From the NCBI RefSeq assembly GCF_000247815.1, contig NC_021673.1:109826898-109890897 (forward strand): a stretch of DNA of 64,000 nt. Direction: 5' to 3'. The translations under genes and the position numbers were made by a program. Positions 1 through 11,300 of this stretch are shown in pieces; position 1 is the stretch's first letter; the number at the start of each line of letters is the position of its first letter. Below the pieces are notes generated by a model. The model was not told the DNA's origin, made no database searches, and worked only from the letters and a program-made list of their open reading frames with translations. This stretch comes from Ficedula albicollis (Eukaryota; Chordata; Aves; Passeriformes; Muscicapidae).

Positions 1-1465
1 TCATCAGTGTGCAGTATGATGGATAAATGGAATATTTTCATGACCCTATGCCACAACAGTGGCACAAGTTTCCAGAGCACACTTAAGGAGCCACTCTCCT
101 TGGATATTCATTTATCTGGAGAAAAGAGGAGCACTGGTCCCTCCCACTATCAGGATCTTCTTGTGCAGAAGATGGTGGAAAGAAGAGTGTCCCAGTTTGG
201 GACAGTGAGGTCAGTCAGTACATCTGTGAAAATCTAGGAATCCTCATACAAAAGGAGCAGCAAACTCATCTCGTTGATGGCATCACAGGTGCTCACATCA
301 CTAGAAACTGAGGACTCGGTACTGGGATAGGTTCCACACAACCTTACAGGTTTTGCCAGGCAAAATTTGCCAAGGCAGATTTTGTTGTCCATCTTCCTTG
401 CAGCAGACTTTCCCACTCCTAAATTATTAGTCAGTGAGCAATAGAACCAAATCTCTTGGGCACCCATTCCCTCACATGCACTGGTGCTTGGAAGATGCTG
501 TGATCTTTTAGAAACTCAGGGAGAAATTCACTACAGAGATCTTCACCCAAAGGCCCTGCTTCCAAATACAGTGTAAGTTCCACTAATCCACAGCCATCTC
601 TTGGACTCAGAGCCTACTCACAACAATGGAGAAAGCAGTCTCGAAACACACACTATGTCACAGACATCCCCCAGTTATCTCCAGCAGCACTTTTGCCTTT
701 GCATCTTTGTCAGTTCCTTTCTAGAAGATGAGTATGGTCAAAAGGTAAGCTGTTGTGGCTTAAGGAAAGCTTCTTAATATTAATCTCTATATACAAGCTG
801 TCTGCACTACTGATGCCATAACATAGGGTAGCCTACAAGTTACAAAGTGATTGGATCAACCCGTTGCAAAGACATAACCACACACTCACCAGCACCACAT
901 CTCACTGCAGCATCCTCCTGCAACAGCTCTCAGTGAAAAGCAGGCAGCCCAAAAGGTGCTTGGACCCACGAGCTCACTCTCACCAAACAGCTGATACAAG
1001 CTGGACGTGCAGCCAAGAGCCAAGTGACCAGCTGCTGTCAGTGGTCACTTAAACAGTGATAATGGGGCACAGTATCAAGAAATCCTGGACAGCTGGTCAC
1101 CTCTATCGTGCTTGGCCTGCAGATCTCAGGTCTGCCACATTTTCAACTCCAGATTTCTGAACAATCAAAAGAACTACTGAAGCAGTCAAATCAATTAGTC
1201 TCAAGTTCCTTGTCAGCAGAGTGAGTCTCATGTAAGACTCCTGCTTTTCTGCCTTCCTCTTTTGCAGCCAGGAGCCAGAAAGCATGAAGCAATGTGAAAC
1301 CGATGGGCAAATAACACAGGCAACTTAGAACTAAGCTTCTGAGGCAATAGAGTATCAGTGCTGTCTTTACAGCAAGACCACAGCAACTGCTGTAACAAGC
1401 ACCAATGAACACAGGCTCCATTAGACATGTTAGCATGCACACAAGGTGCTTGTAGCCGTGACAGA
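1..1465. other. Intergenic sequence, nothing recognised
   Basis: Mixed-composition unique sequence downstream of SS18. Short open frames have no recognisable protein features, and no repeat family was recognised. Confidence 0.6.
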
Positions 1466-1673
1466 TATCCTCCTACTCACCACGCACCTATTTCGGTCCT
1501 AAAATCCACCTCTTGCCATCCACCCAAAACTCTGGGGGATACACATCCTCGTACTCACCACGCGTCTATTTCGGTCCTAAAATCCACCTCTTGCCATTAT
1601 CCTCCTACTCACCACGCACCTATTTCGGTCCTAAAATCCACCTCTTGCCATCCACCCAAAACTCTGGGGGATA
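1466..1673. repeat. Three-copy tandem array, 76-bp unit with central short copy
   Basis: Full units at 1466-1541 and 1598-1673 appear identical. A 54-bp central copy (1544-1597) lacks the CCACCCAAAACTCTGGGGG part and has a few changes (CACGCGTC for CACGCACC). All contain CTATTTCGGTCCTAAAATCC. Confidence 0.93.
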
Positions 1674-2969
1674 CAACAGAAACCTTCATGCTGCCTCAGG
1701 TTTGCCACATGCATACCTTTCCAAAGCCTACATGGGCACTGAAGCAGGCAATAAATACTAAGCCAGTGTCACTCTAGCAAATACCTCATCATGCTCAGAT
1801 GGGCAGGATCTCTGTGTTTATGAAATCAGAAACTTTGGTGTTTATAGGCAGAACCCTTCTTACGCACCAATAAGCTTCTAAAGAATGCATTCCATGATAG
1901 AAGGCAAACATTTTTGCCAAGCTGGAAACAGTACTGTGAGCAGACAGATATAGTTATCTAGGTGCTCAAATAAGAGTGAGCTCTAAAATAATCTGCAACC
2001 TTGCTGGGGTAAAAAACAAACAAACAAACAAAAACCCACAAAAAACCAAAAGACAGAGATTCTGATTAACCTTTGAGACTGATACTGCATCAACTTGCCA
2101 AAAAACTATCTTAACAAGTAAGGCCATAATTAGTATTTAGAAATAAACTCTTTAAGAGCTGTGGCGCTTGTTTACACTGTAGCCCTGTGGAAAGTAAGTC
2201 TAAAGGCTCTGGGCTGAGAAAAGCTACTTGTGGAAAAATATAAATGTGGGAACATAGTATCAGAGACCAAAAATTCTTGACTTGAAATTTGCTAGAAGCG
2301 TCAGGAAGTCCAATTGATGGAACTTAATTTCATAAAAACAAAATGTGTGTTTCTACCAAGCCTGCCCTCGCAAATGGCATTTTTCTGTAAAAGTATCTGT
2401 AATGAACCTGTGTCAAGATGCCAGTGCACTTCTGGCAACACCAACTGCAGCAGGTGATTAGAATTTATGCTGTGTAAAATTAACTTTGAGATTAAATGAA
2501 AATTACGAACCAAAATGCAAAAGCATTCATATGGCAATTCAACTGCACCATTTGTTTAAAAAGTGCCAAGGCAAGTGAAAATAATGCAGTGCCCTGAAGA
2601 GTTCACAGACTATTGGGTCTGGCTATTCCAGCAGCTTCCTTTCCAGCCCCACAGCTCTTCCCACCAAAAACCCAAGGTGTACCTAAATGAAGCCACTGAC
2701 ATGCTGAAATACCTTAATTTCCTAAGACGAACAGGTGAATAGTTACGAAAAAATTAGAAAACTTTATCTATAGAAAACTGAAAAATCTCTTGTAAAATCA
2801 TCAGATCTCAAGTAGGGGAAAACAGACATTCTGCTAGACTAGACAGAATTTTTCCTGAAAAATTATGTCATTGAAAGCTTAAGAGAATGTACCCAGCCAG
2901 CATCTTGCAAGATTGAAATACAAGTATTTCACTATTCACATTATTTTAAAGCTATATTTCACCATAGCA
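1674..2969. other. Intergenic sequence, nothing recognised
   Basis: AT-rich unique sequence with a few short A-runs. No gene, RNA or repeat family seen. Confidence 0.6.
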
Positions 2970-3075
2970 AAAAAAAAAAAAAAAAAAAAAACAAACAAGC
3001 AAAAAAACCACAAAAAACCCAAAAACCAAAAAACCCCAAGAAACAAAACAAAACAAACAAACAACAACAAAAAAA
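2970..3075. repeat. Poly-A and A/C-rich simple repeat
   Basis: A run of about 20 A is followed by (AAAC)n-type sequence to 3075. It may be a decayed retroposon tail, but no element body was recognised on either side. Confidence 0.85.
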
Positions 3076-3369
3076 TACTAACACAAAAACCTTTTTGAAT
3101 AGAACATTGCTACCCAAGTTCAGCTCCAGTTTGGTTCTGGAATATACACCAAGTCTACTTCCAGGTATTGCAGAGTGGCAATAATGTGACTGTTATAAAA
3201 AAATCAAAATATACTCCCAACATTTGCTGTCAAGGCACCAACAGAAAAATACACTCTACACTCTAGAATGCAGCTTATTCCATAAAGCTGTGAAACATGA
3301 GATTTTAATATTCTTTCAAATTAAGCTTTTCATCTGCCCTAATTTAATTGTTCACGTGAAATGAGGTTG

Positions 3370-3650
3370 TAGCAGAGTGGGGGTCAGGCTTTTCTCCCAA
3401 ATAACAGGTGACAGCACAAGACTTCTATTCTCCCCTCACCAACTTATCAAATTGCACATGGGGAGATTGGATAGTTTCTCTTCCAAAAGGGTTGTCAAGC
3501 ATTAGAACAGGATGCCCAGTGAAGTGGTGGAGTTGGCATCCCTGGAGGTATTTAATAGAGGTGGCACTTGGGGACACGGGCTACTGGTAGACTTGACCAT
3601 GCTGGCCTAATGGTTGCATTCGCTGATCTTTTCCAGCCTAACCAATTTTA
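3370..3650 (+). mobile_element. CR1 LINE 3' fragment
   Basis: Diagnostic CR1 3' segments occur in order: CAGGTGACAGCACAAG, AAGGGTTGTCAAGCATT, AGAACAGGATGCCCAG, GGCATCCCTGGAGGTATTT and GATCTTTTCCAGCCTAA. Part of the usual interior is deleted. Plus orientation, about 280 bp, no coding capacity. Confidence 0.88.
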
Positions 3651-4565
3651 CATTATTGTACATCTACCCAATTCATTTTTTAATCCTACTAAACCCGTGG
3701 GGCTGAGTCTGCAGTTCTGCATGCTGTAAGAAGCATTTTATCAGTTTCAAAGGTGTTGCTTTTAATTTTCATCATGTTGTCTGTATCCTTACAAAAATTA
3801 CACTGCTATTTACTGCTGGTTTACACATACTGACATTTGAAATAATCCCAAAGATGCTTGGCCATTTGTTACCCACTTACCTTTCACCTGAGCTTTTTGA
3901 TGTGGGAGAGACAAGGTTGAACACAGTAACTCTGAACTGAAAAAAACTCTTTGTCAGCATTATGGTATTTCATCAGGCATTCCACACCACAGCTGTTTGA
4001 GTATTTTGGTAGCACTATGACTCCTGACACCCCCTGAACAGAACTTTTACTGTATTAGCTGCTGGATGACTCCTGACTGCTGAATAGCTGAGTAAAAAGG
4101 AGTAAACAGGCACAAGTAAAAAAGGAATTACCTCACCCAGTTCAGTATTTGTAAACATCAGTAATTTCTTAAATTCTGCTTAAGAAATGGAACTGTATGT
4201 TCCATTGAATTTCTAGTTTTTAAGTCCTGCATAATCTAAGTAGCACCACTTCTACCTCATGTTGCTATCAAAATGCCTATTCTTTTCTCCACTTTATTTT
4301 TAAGTGTTAATCAGTGATCCCTAGAGAGCTCCAGCATAATTTCCTACCAATCTCCACGTCTTGTGACATTTGTCATTTATTCCTCTTCTCCCTTTGCTGT
4401 CTTGTCCCGTTCCTAGTGCTTCAGTCAACCTTACTCCATGCTCTATTTTTATGACAGGAGGTTCTCAGAGAAATTTAGGCTTTGTGAATATAAAGATCAA
4501 TTCCATCAAACTGTGCTTGAGTTGCTACTATAATTCTACCAGACCGAGGGTCAGCTTTTATTGTC
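3651..4565. other. Intergenic sequence, nothing recognised
   Basis: AT-rich unique sequence between the CR1 fragment and the poly-T/poly-G block. No gene-like or repeat signal. Confidence 0.6.
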
Positions 4566-4740
<175 letters not shown>

Positions 4741-6947
4741 AATGAACATATAATTTAACTTAGGTTGTTTTTTAACTTACTATTTTATCCAGGTATCTGC
4801 TCTTGTCCGAAGGTTTGTTTGGCTTCATTTCACTCTTATGCTTCTGTTTTATGATACAGCAATTGTTGTTCATGTAGGGAAAACCTGCTACTTTTTTCTT
4901 TAACTTCTTCAGGGCTTCTGGCAGATCTCCACCTAGACTTGCTGAACTAACATTTTCTCTTTTGTAAATTTAAGTATTCTTTTTTTGAATCTAAAGTCTG
5001 ACTTTTTAAATCACATTGTAGTCTTTCAGCATCCTCTGTGGTGAAAACTGTAGAAATACAACAATATTTTTGCACTGAAGTCCTTGCCCCTCTTTAATCA
5101 GGTACATTTTCTCAAAACAAACAAAGAAACAAACAAAAAACTAATTACTTTGCACATTTTAGAGTAATTTAGGTATGAAAATGGAAGTGTGTCTTTTGCA
5201 AAATGATACATTTACTCTGCCTATAAAGCAGCACATTTGCTTCCTTATGGCCAACACTGTGAAGTCAATTTCAACTGAAACATGGAACCAGCTTCTCCCT
5301 TCAGCAAGTCATTCACAGAGCAGAAAAGGAAATAAAAGTCTGAATAGAAAAAAAAACAACGGCAAAAATCATAACCCTATGATAACTAAAAGTCACTGAA
5401 TGCATTAACCCCTCCTCTTTACTCTTCTAACATTTTTATCATTTCTGCTCCTTATTTGACTTGCTGTGTCAGTCCCCCTCTTATTTTTTATAATCTGAAT
5501 GTAAAATGCCAGTTGCAACACCTTTTTTACTAGTTTCCTGTTGGTTGGATTTTATTTAATAAGGAAGACTTACTAAAATGAACCTTGTATCTTGCCATTT
5601 CCTCCTGGTCCTGTCATGCACTCCTACTTCTTCTTTTGTTTAGGGAATGCACGTTCCTTTTTAATATATAGTTTTAGTAGAAATACTTCTGCATGGAGCT
5701 ATCTCCTCTCAAGTTGTTCTTTTGGCATAGTATCAGAGGAATAAGGTAATTTTTGTCACCACCAATTAAAAAGTTTTACGAAACAGGACTGTTATAAAAC
5801 AATTAAACCTTGCAAATGCAGTAGTCTCTAGGAGGGAAACCCTGGAGGAAATTCTGCTTATTAAAACTGCAATTTTAGTTTCCATTAAAAAGGAGAATAA
5901 GACAACAGAAGATGGGTTGGCAAGACAAATTATTTCTTAATGTCAGTTGAGCCTATTTCAAATGAGATAACATATCTACACCAGGTTGGGTTCAACACAT
6001 TTTTACCTCGTCAACTCATTTATCTAATTCAGTCATCTTGATTATAGCCTCATGGACCTTCATTTTCGGAGGAAGAATTTCTTAACAAACAACCTACACA
6101 ACATGCTGATTACTGAACAGTTAATTCTAATTAACTTGGCTATGGCAAGAGAATTTTGATAAAGTCCTAGACTGCAAATAAGGTTTGGTTATTCTGGCCA
6201 AACGTCTTTAAAATCAAAACCCACAGCAGAGTCTCCAGATGAGACATCAGAGTGATAGGGATCTAATTTAAAGAAACAAATGAGAAAATTAAAATCACAA
6301 ATAATTTATTCTTCCGTTAGAATTGATGGAGTACAGTTTTAAATAGCAATGAAGTACACAGTGGTGGAAAATTGGCACAGAACCTACAGCTTTTAATTCA
6401 TAATCATGTTCCTCATGCCGTATCTGTTCAAACCTTGATGTGTATTTTCTATTGACTTTAAGAAAACTGTTTTCCCTTTAAAAAGGATGCACAAATTGAA
6501 AATCTTGTCTTCCATATATAATGTCATACTATGAACACGTTTTTTTTCTCCCTGAACATTGATTGCGAACTGAAAAATACCCAAAATATTATTTTCCTCC
6601 TGGATTAATTTAAAGTTTTATCATTTATAAAAGTTCCCAGGGATTCTTGAATGCATATATCTCTGCAGAACAGAATATCCATTTATTTATCTGATGCACA
6701 GTTGCAGGGCAGTTTCAAAACCAATTTTTTTGTGTACTATTGTTATTGATCAAGGTGCTGCCTCTCTCTCACATGCAACACTATAAGCATTAATGCAGTT
6801 CAAAACAAAATTTGGCATTTGCCTCACCAACAGGTGTTACACTTGATGCTGTAAAATATCCCCTTGGCCTCATGTTAATCAATAAGAAAAATGGGCACAA
6901 ACAAAAATGCCCCTTTTCTGAAGTTACCAACTGCCAGTTAGGAAAGC
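4741..6947. other. Intergenic sequence, nothing recognised
   Basis: AT-rich unique sequence, including several poly-A signal-like hexamers on both strands. No coding or RNA gene recognised. Confidence 0.6.
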
Positions 6948-7328
6948 TGTCCTGGTTCCGGCCAGGACAGGGTTAATTCCCGCAGTAGCCAGGAGGGGAC
7001 ACCTCGTTTTCCAGGGACCCTTCCAGGCTGTGCAGCATGGAGTGGAACTGGGCTCTGCGTGGTGAGCAATCAACGTGTGTGAAGCCTTCGCCTCTTTCTC
7101 GCACCCTCCGGCACTGGTATTGTTGCTGCTACTTTGTTTTCTTATTTCACTGCTGTTTCCAGTAAATTGTTCTCTCAAGCCGTGATCTTTACCTTTTGTG
7201 CCTCTGATTCTCCTCTCCAGCCTGCCACAAGGGAAGGGGAGGGAGAGTGGGGAGCAAGCGAGCGGCACGTGGTTTGGAGTGTCAGCGGGAAGACTAAAAT
7301 TGGGGAATACCATTCCTAAACCACGACA
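6948..7328 (+). mobile_element. Solo LTR of an endogenous retrovirus, plus orientation
   Basis: This 381-bp element starts TGTCCTGGTTCCGGCC and ends AAACCACGACA. It contains CCAGTAAATTGTTCTC (polyadenylation-like, start of R/U5) and CTCTGATTCTCCTCTCC. Flanks AAAGC (6943-6947) and AAAGT (7329-7333) look like a 5-bp target duplication with one change. No internal viral sequence is left. It lies about 450 bp past the SS18 poly-A site, in convergent orientation. Confidence 0.85.
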
Positions 7329-7779
7329 AAAGTTTAGATAGGTTTTACAAAGTCCTCTAGGCTATTTTGATACATACAAATTATTCAACTAAAGGTTAAA
7401 ATACACTTATACAATACAGTCCTGTTCTCCATATTCTTTTTCAAGTTCTTTGCATATTCAAGCCAAGTAAAATTAACACTTGTCATTTTCTTTGTTATTG
7501 CAATTATTAAGAAGGATTACAGCTTGCTTATGCAAAGCTCTGACAAAACACTTGAGAAATAAAACCCAAACATTTGTCTTGTTACCCAAAAAATGTTGCA
7601 GAAAATTGTCAAACTATGTTAAAAACAATTTTTACAAAACCGCTTCACTCAGAAAAATTGGAAAGCTTAAAAAATTCATCTTTGCACAAGACTATATTAC
7701 ACTGTCCTTAATTATGTTCCCATTTAGGTAACTGGGATTCTCAGTCTTTGTATGTGAACCCGTCAGTGACATAGAATGC

Positions 7780-8340
7780 TCTCCATCTTTTCACTGTTAT
7801 CTTTATTGTACACCATTTCAAGACTAATACAATCAAGCATTTACCATGCCCCTACCCATTTTTAACAGTAGATTTGCTATCCTGCCCAGCGAGTAGTGTA
7901 CTGTCTTGCATATTCACCACATGAAAAACATAATATACAAAATATTGCTGCTGTAAAAAGTGTGCATTTCCCCTTTCCCCCTACAAAAAAAATCTGTGGA
8001 AAAAATATTAAATTCCCATAACCTTCATAAACATACAAAGCTGTTCGCACCTCTCAGTCTGTAACAGTATATTTGACATACAGTTCTCAACTAACTGCAA
8101 ATTGTTATGTCACAGATTTTCTGTCCAATATTGCCATCTAGAGTAGAGATGTGAAACTAGTTTCTGAGAATCTACAGTCTTTACCAATTAACCCATAAAG
8201 ACTGTATACCATATAACAGCCACAAGATTTTTCCAAAATCTAGATGGAATGGGAGGTTCTCATCTCGGGAAGATGTCCACAGTGCTGAGGAGACAATATG
8301 GCTGCTAATAAATTTTGCCTACTGGAATGTGAGTACTTTT
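7780..8340 (-). other. SS18: SS18 3' UTR (compact form)
   Basis: This follows the TGA stop at 8341-8343 on the minus strand and is AT-rich with no open frame. It ends just past a canonical AATAAA whose complement is at 7802-7807. The right boundary is set by the stop codon. The left boundary is estimated as 10-30 nt past the signal. A longer 3' UTR using a more distal signal cannot be excluded, since the unique AT-rich sequence continues to the LTR at 7328. Confidence 0.7.
7802..7807 (-). promoter_or_regulatory. Polyadenylation signal AATAAA of SS18
   Basis: Reading the minus strand, AATAAAG lies about 535 nt after the stop codon. The next 40 nt are mixed G/T-containing sequence suitable for a downstream element. 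It is the best canonical hexamer in the first 700 nt after the stop in the transcript direction. Confidence 0.65.
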
Positions 8341-8367
8341 TCACTGTTGATAATTTCCATATTGACC
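8341..8367 (-). CDS. SS18: SS18 exon 11, coding part
   Basis: The last coding exon carries only eight codons, GQYGNYQQ, then TGA, preceded by a T-rich tract and TAG acceptor. It enters in phase 0. These eight residues are the C-terminal end of the QPGY domain. In human synovial sarcoma the SS18-SSX fusion replaces exactly these eight residues (established knowledge), and the exon boundary here is the same. Confidence 0.96.
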   Translation of the reverse strand, partial: GQYGNYQQ

Positions 8368-11300
8368 CTAAAAAAAAATTCAAAATACATAATTAGACCA
8401 CAAGGTATATTTTCCTACATTTAAAGCTGTAATTGGAAGACCGTCCAAATAAACTGTGATAGTAAAAGGTGGAAACAAGTAAAAGTAAATTATATACTGA
8501 CATGAATAACTAGTGTAGTTTCATCTCACTAAAAATACTAGGTGCTTTAATGCAGAACTAAGATCAGAGACATGAATTTAAGGCCTGGAACTTAATTTGG
8601 TCAAAAGAGTATACCTTTACGTTCAACAGGCTGCTGTGAAATTAGCAGAACATCATCAAAAAACAAAAGATGGGGATTGCTTCCCACTTAAAACTTTGAA
8701 ATTTATTTCTAAAAGTCAAGGTGACCTAAATTCAAAACAATTTAGGAAAATAACCATGACACAGAGGTATCTAAAATTAATAATCTATCATTACAGAATA
8801 ATGGTACATGTATTTAAAAACCAAGGCACATCCCAGTGAACATGAAGAACTAGTCTACAGGAGGCAATTATTCCAAAGATCTGATACACAGAATTACCAC
8901 CCTTGTTGATATTCTCTACTTCTTTTGAATTTCACGTACTGCAGAGGTGGGCAGAGGTGAAAGCATCAATGCTATAAGCTTACCATGACCCTTCACCACA
9001 GGGTTCAAGGCTTGCAGAAAGAAAGACTGTGAACATGCTCCAAACTGATCCTGCCACCATTCCATGTAAAGTACTACCACAAGGCAGCATTTTACATTTC
9101 AGTTTTATGTTGCAATGTCAGTTATGTTCCATTACAATGTAACAATCAGTCATGAAGAAGAGTTTCACAACAGCTGCCAGATGAGAATTTAAGCAGCACA
9201 ATTCCTAAGGGAATGGCCAGAATGAAAGAGAGGTCTTCTATAACTGAGTTTCCCAGTGGAACTCAAGACTGCACAAACTTGAGGAGCACAGCCTATCAGC
9301 AAAGAAGGTTATCCACTTCTACTGTAAGGAAATCTGGAAAAAACTCGGCAAATTGTGATTAAGTTTGCTTGACCCTATGCTGGCCACAAGCAAAGAATTC
9401 TCCTGTAGCTTACTGTTTTCAGAGGAAGCTACTGGTTCAGTGCATAAACACTTTAACTGTTAAATAATTAAAAGCAACTGCATCTCTAAACTACCACATT
9501 GAGAGTTTGCTCCTTCTTCCTTGTCTTCTCTAATTTCTGTAGAAAGCAACTCAACTGTTCCTTTAAATTGTGGGCAATTCTCACTTCCTCAGATAAGTTT
9601 TTCTTGAAAGTCCAACTGATCTTCTACTGACATAGGAGAATTTTAGTTAAACATCAGAACCTCCACTTTATCATTTAGAACCTTTACGTTATTTATACCA
9701 AGGAAAGTAATAGTGTACATTTTAATGACATTTCTGAATGATTTATAGAGAAAAGTTTGGATTTTTACAAGTTAGTACCTCTTACAGGAACAAAACCTGT
9801 TTCGTCCTTTAATTTTAAGACAGCTTTTTACACGAGCCCTTCACTACAACTCCAGCCTCAAGTTTTGGTGCTAATTGTTTGCTTGTTTTAATCTTGTCTT
9901 AGCAGTGATAGGAATAAAGCAGTTGATTTTCAGGTCACTTCTTTCCCATGTTCACTGCCCCCTTATACTGCTCAGAGAAAATCTGTGCAAAAACAGGTTT
10001 CATGTCTCCCCATAAGCTCTGCAGCTGAAGGACCTCAGCTGCACGCCTGAGGCGCTTTTTGCAACTGAAGAGGAAGATTTTGATTAGGATTCGTGTTTGT
10101 GGAAAATAAATTCAACCACTTCTATTGCAAAGAAGTAATGAAAAATGATCCACCATGAGATTTAGAAATCTCATCTTTCATATTAGTCATTCACCATAAG
10201 GCTATGAAACACATCACCTTAATTTTTAACATCCAAAAATACTGCTGGGAAGACCTCACTTTGCCAAATTGCATTAAAATTTAGCAAACTCAGGAGAGAA
10301 TGACTAATCACAATTCCATATAAATGATTCTTGGTAACTCACCAAGAAATAAACTCCATGAGAACTGTATGTACATACCTGAAAGACTATGTCCTAAAAT
10401 TCATTAGTTTAAATGTCCAGAATCTGAGATTATCATATGAATGTGTAAGAATCACAACTTTCTCATCAAATGAAAGAATACCTGGTCATATCCATAAGGC
10501 CTCTGCTGTGGTGGTTGCGGTGGCCCAGGCTGTGTGGGTCTGTAGCCCCCATACTGCTGTCCTTGTCCTTGTGGATAATTGGGATACTGAGGCCCTGGAC
10601 CACTCTGGGAAGGACCTGAGAATCATTAAATGGAAAAAAAAAAAAAAAAAAGTGCTTAAGATGTTGGAAAGAAGAGAAAAGGAAAAACACTGAATTTTAC
10701 AGCTAACCAGGACTAAGAAATACCACTACTGTGCAATTAGGTCTTTTGAGTGGCCCACCCCCTCCCTCTGGAAAGCACCTTTGCTGCCAGGGCCTATGCT
10801 CCAACCAGAGAAACATTTACTTTTATTTATATTCATTTATTTATATTCATTATCTAATAGCAATGCATGTAGCTCCACCTACAAGGTCACAGGACAGAGA
10901 AGAACAAGGCAAAAAATGACAGACATGAGGCCTTTCCAGGATTTGGAAGGCAGTCCCCTGATGTATGCTGCTTCAGTTCCAGAATTTTCTAATGCCAAGA
11001 GCAGCCAGATAATCAGCTTTGTTTAACATTTGGACTTTCTGAAGAGACCAGCAGTACTGTGCTGCCAGAAAGTGAAGTCTCACACCAGCAGACAATCACA
11101 GACAGGGTGTCAGGCAAGCAAGTTATGTATGTATAAAATGTGAGATGTGACAAGCAATAAAAGCTACTGTGAGATGTAAAAAGAACCCTCTACTCCATAC
11201 TTCTTTGGTAATACTTTCCAGAAAAAGGCTAGGAAAAAACCCAAAACTTGGACTCCAGTCTTTTTTGTCTGTAAAAGAAGTAGTTCTTTTGCAAGTATAA

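Noticed and set aside
1466..1673. CRISPR-like direct repeats
   Set aside because: The copies are contiguous without unique spacers, and the genome is that of a vertebrate.
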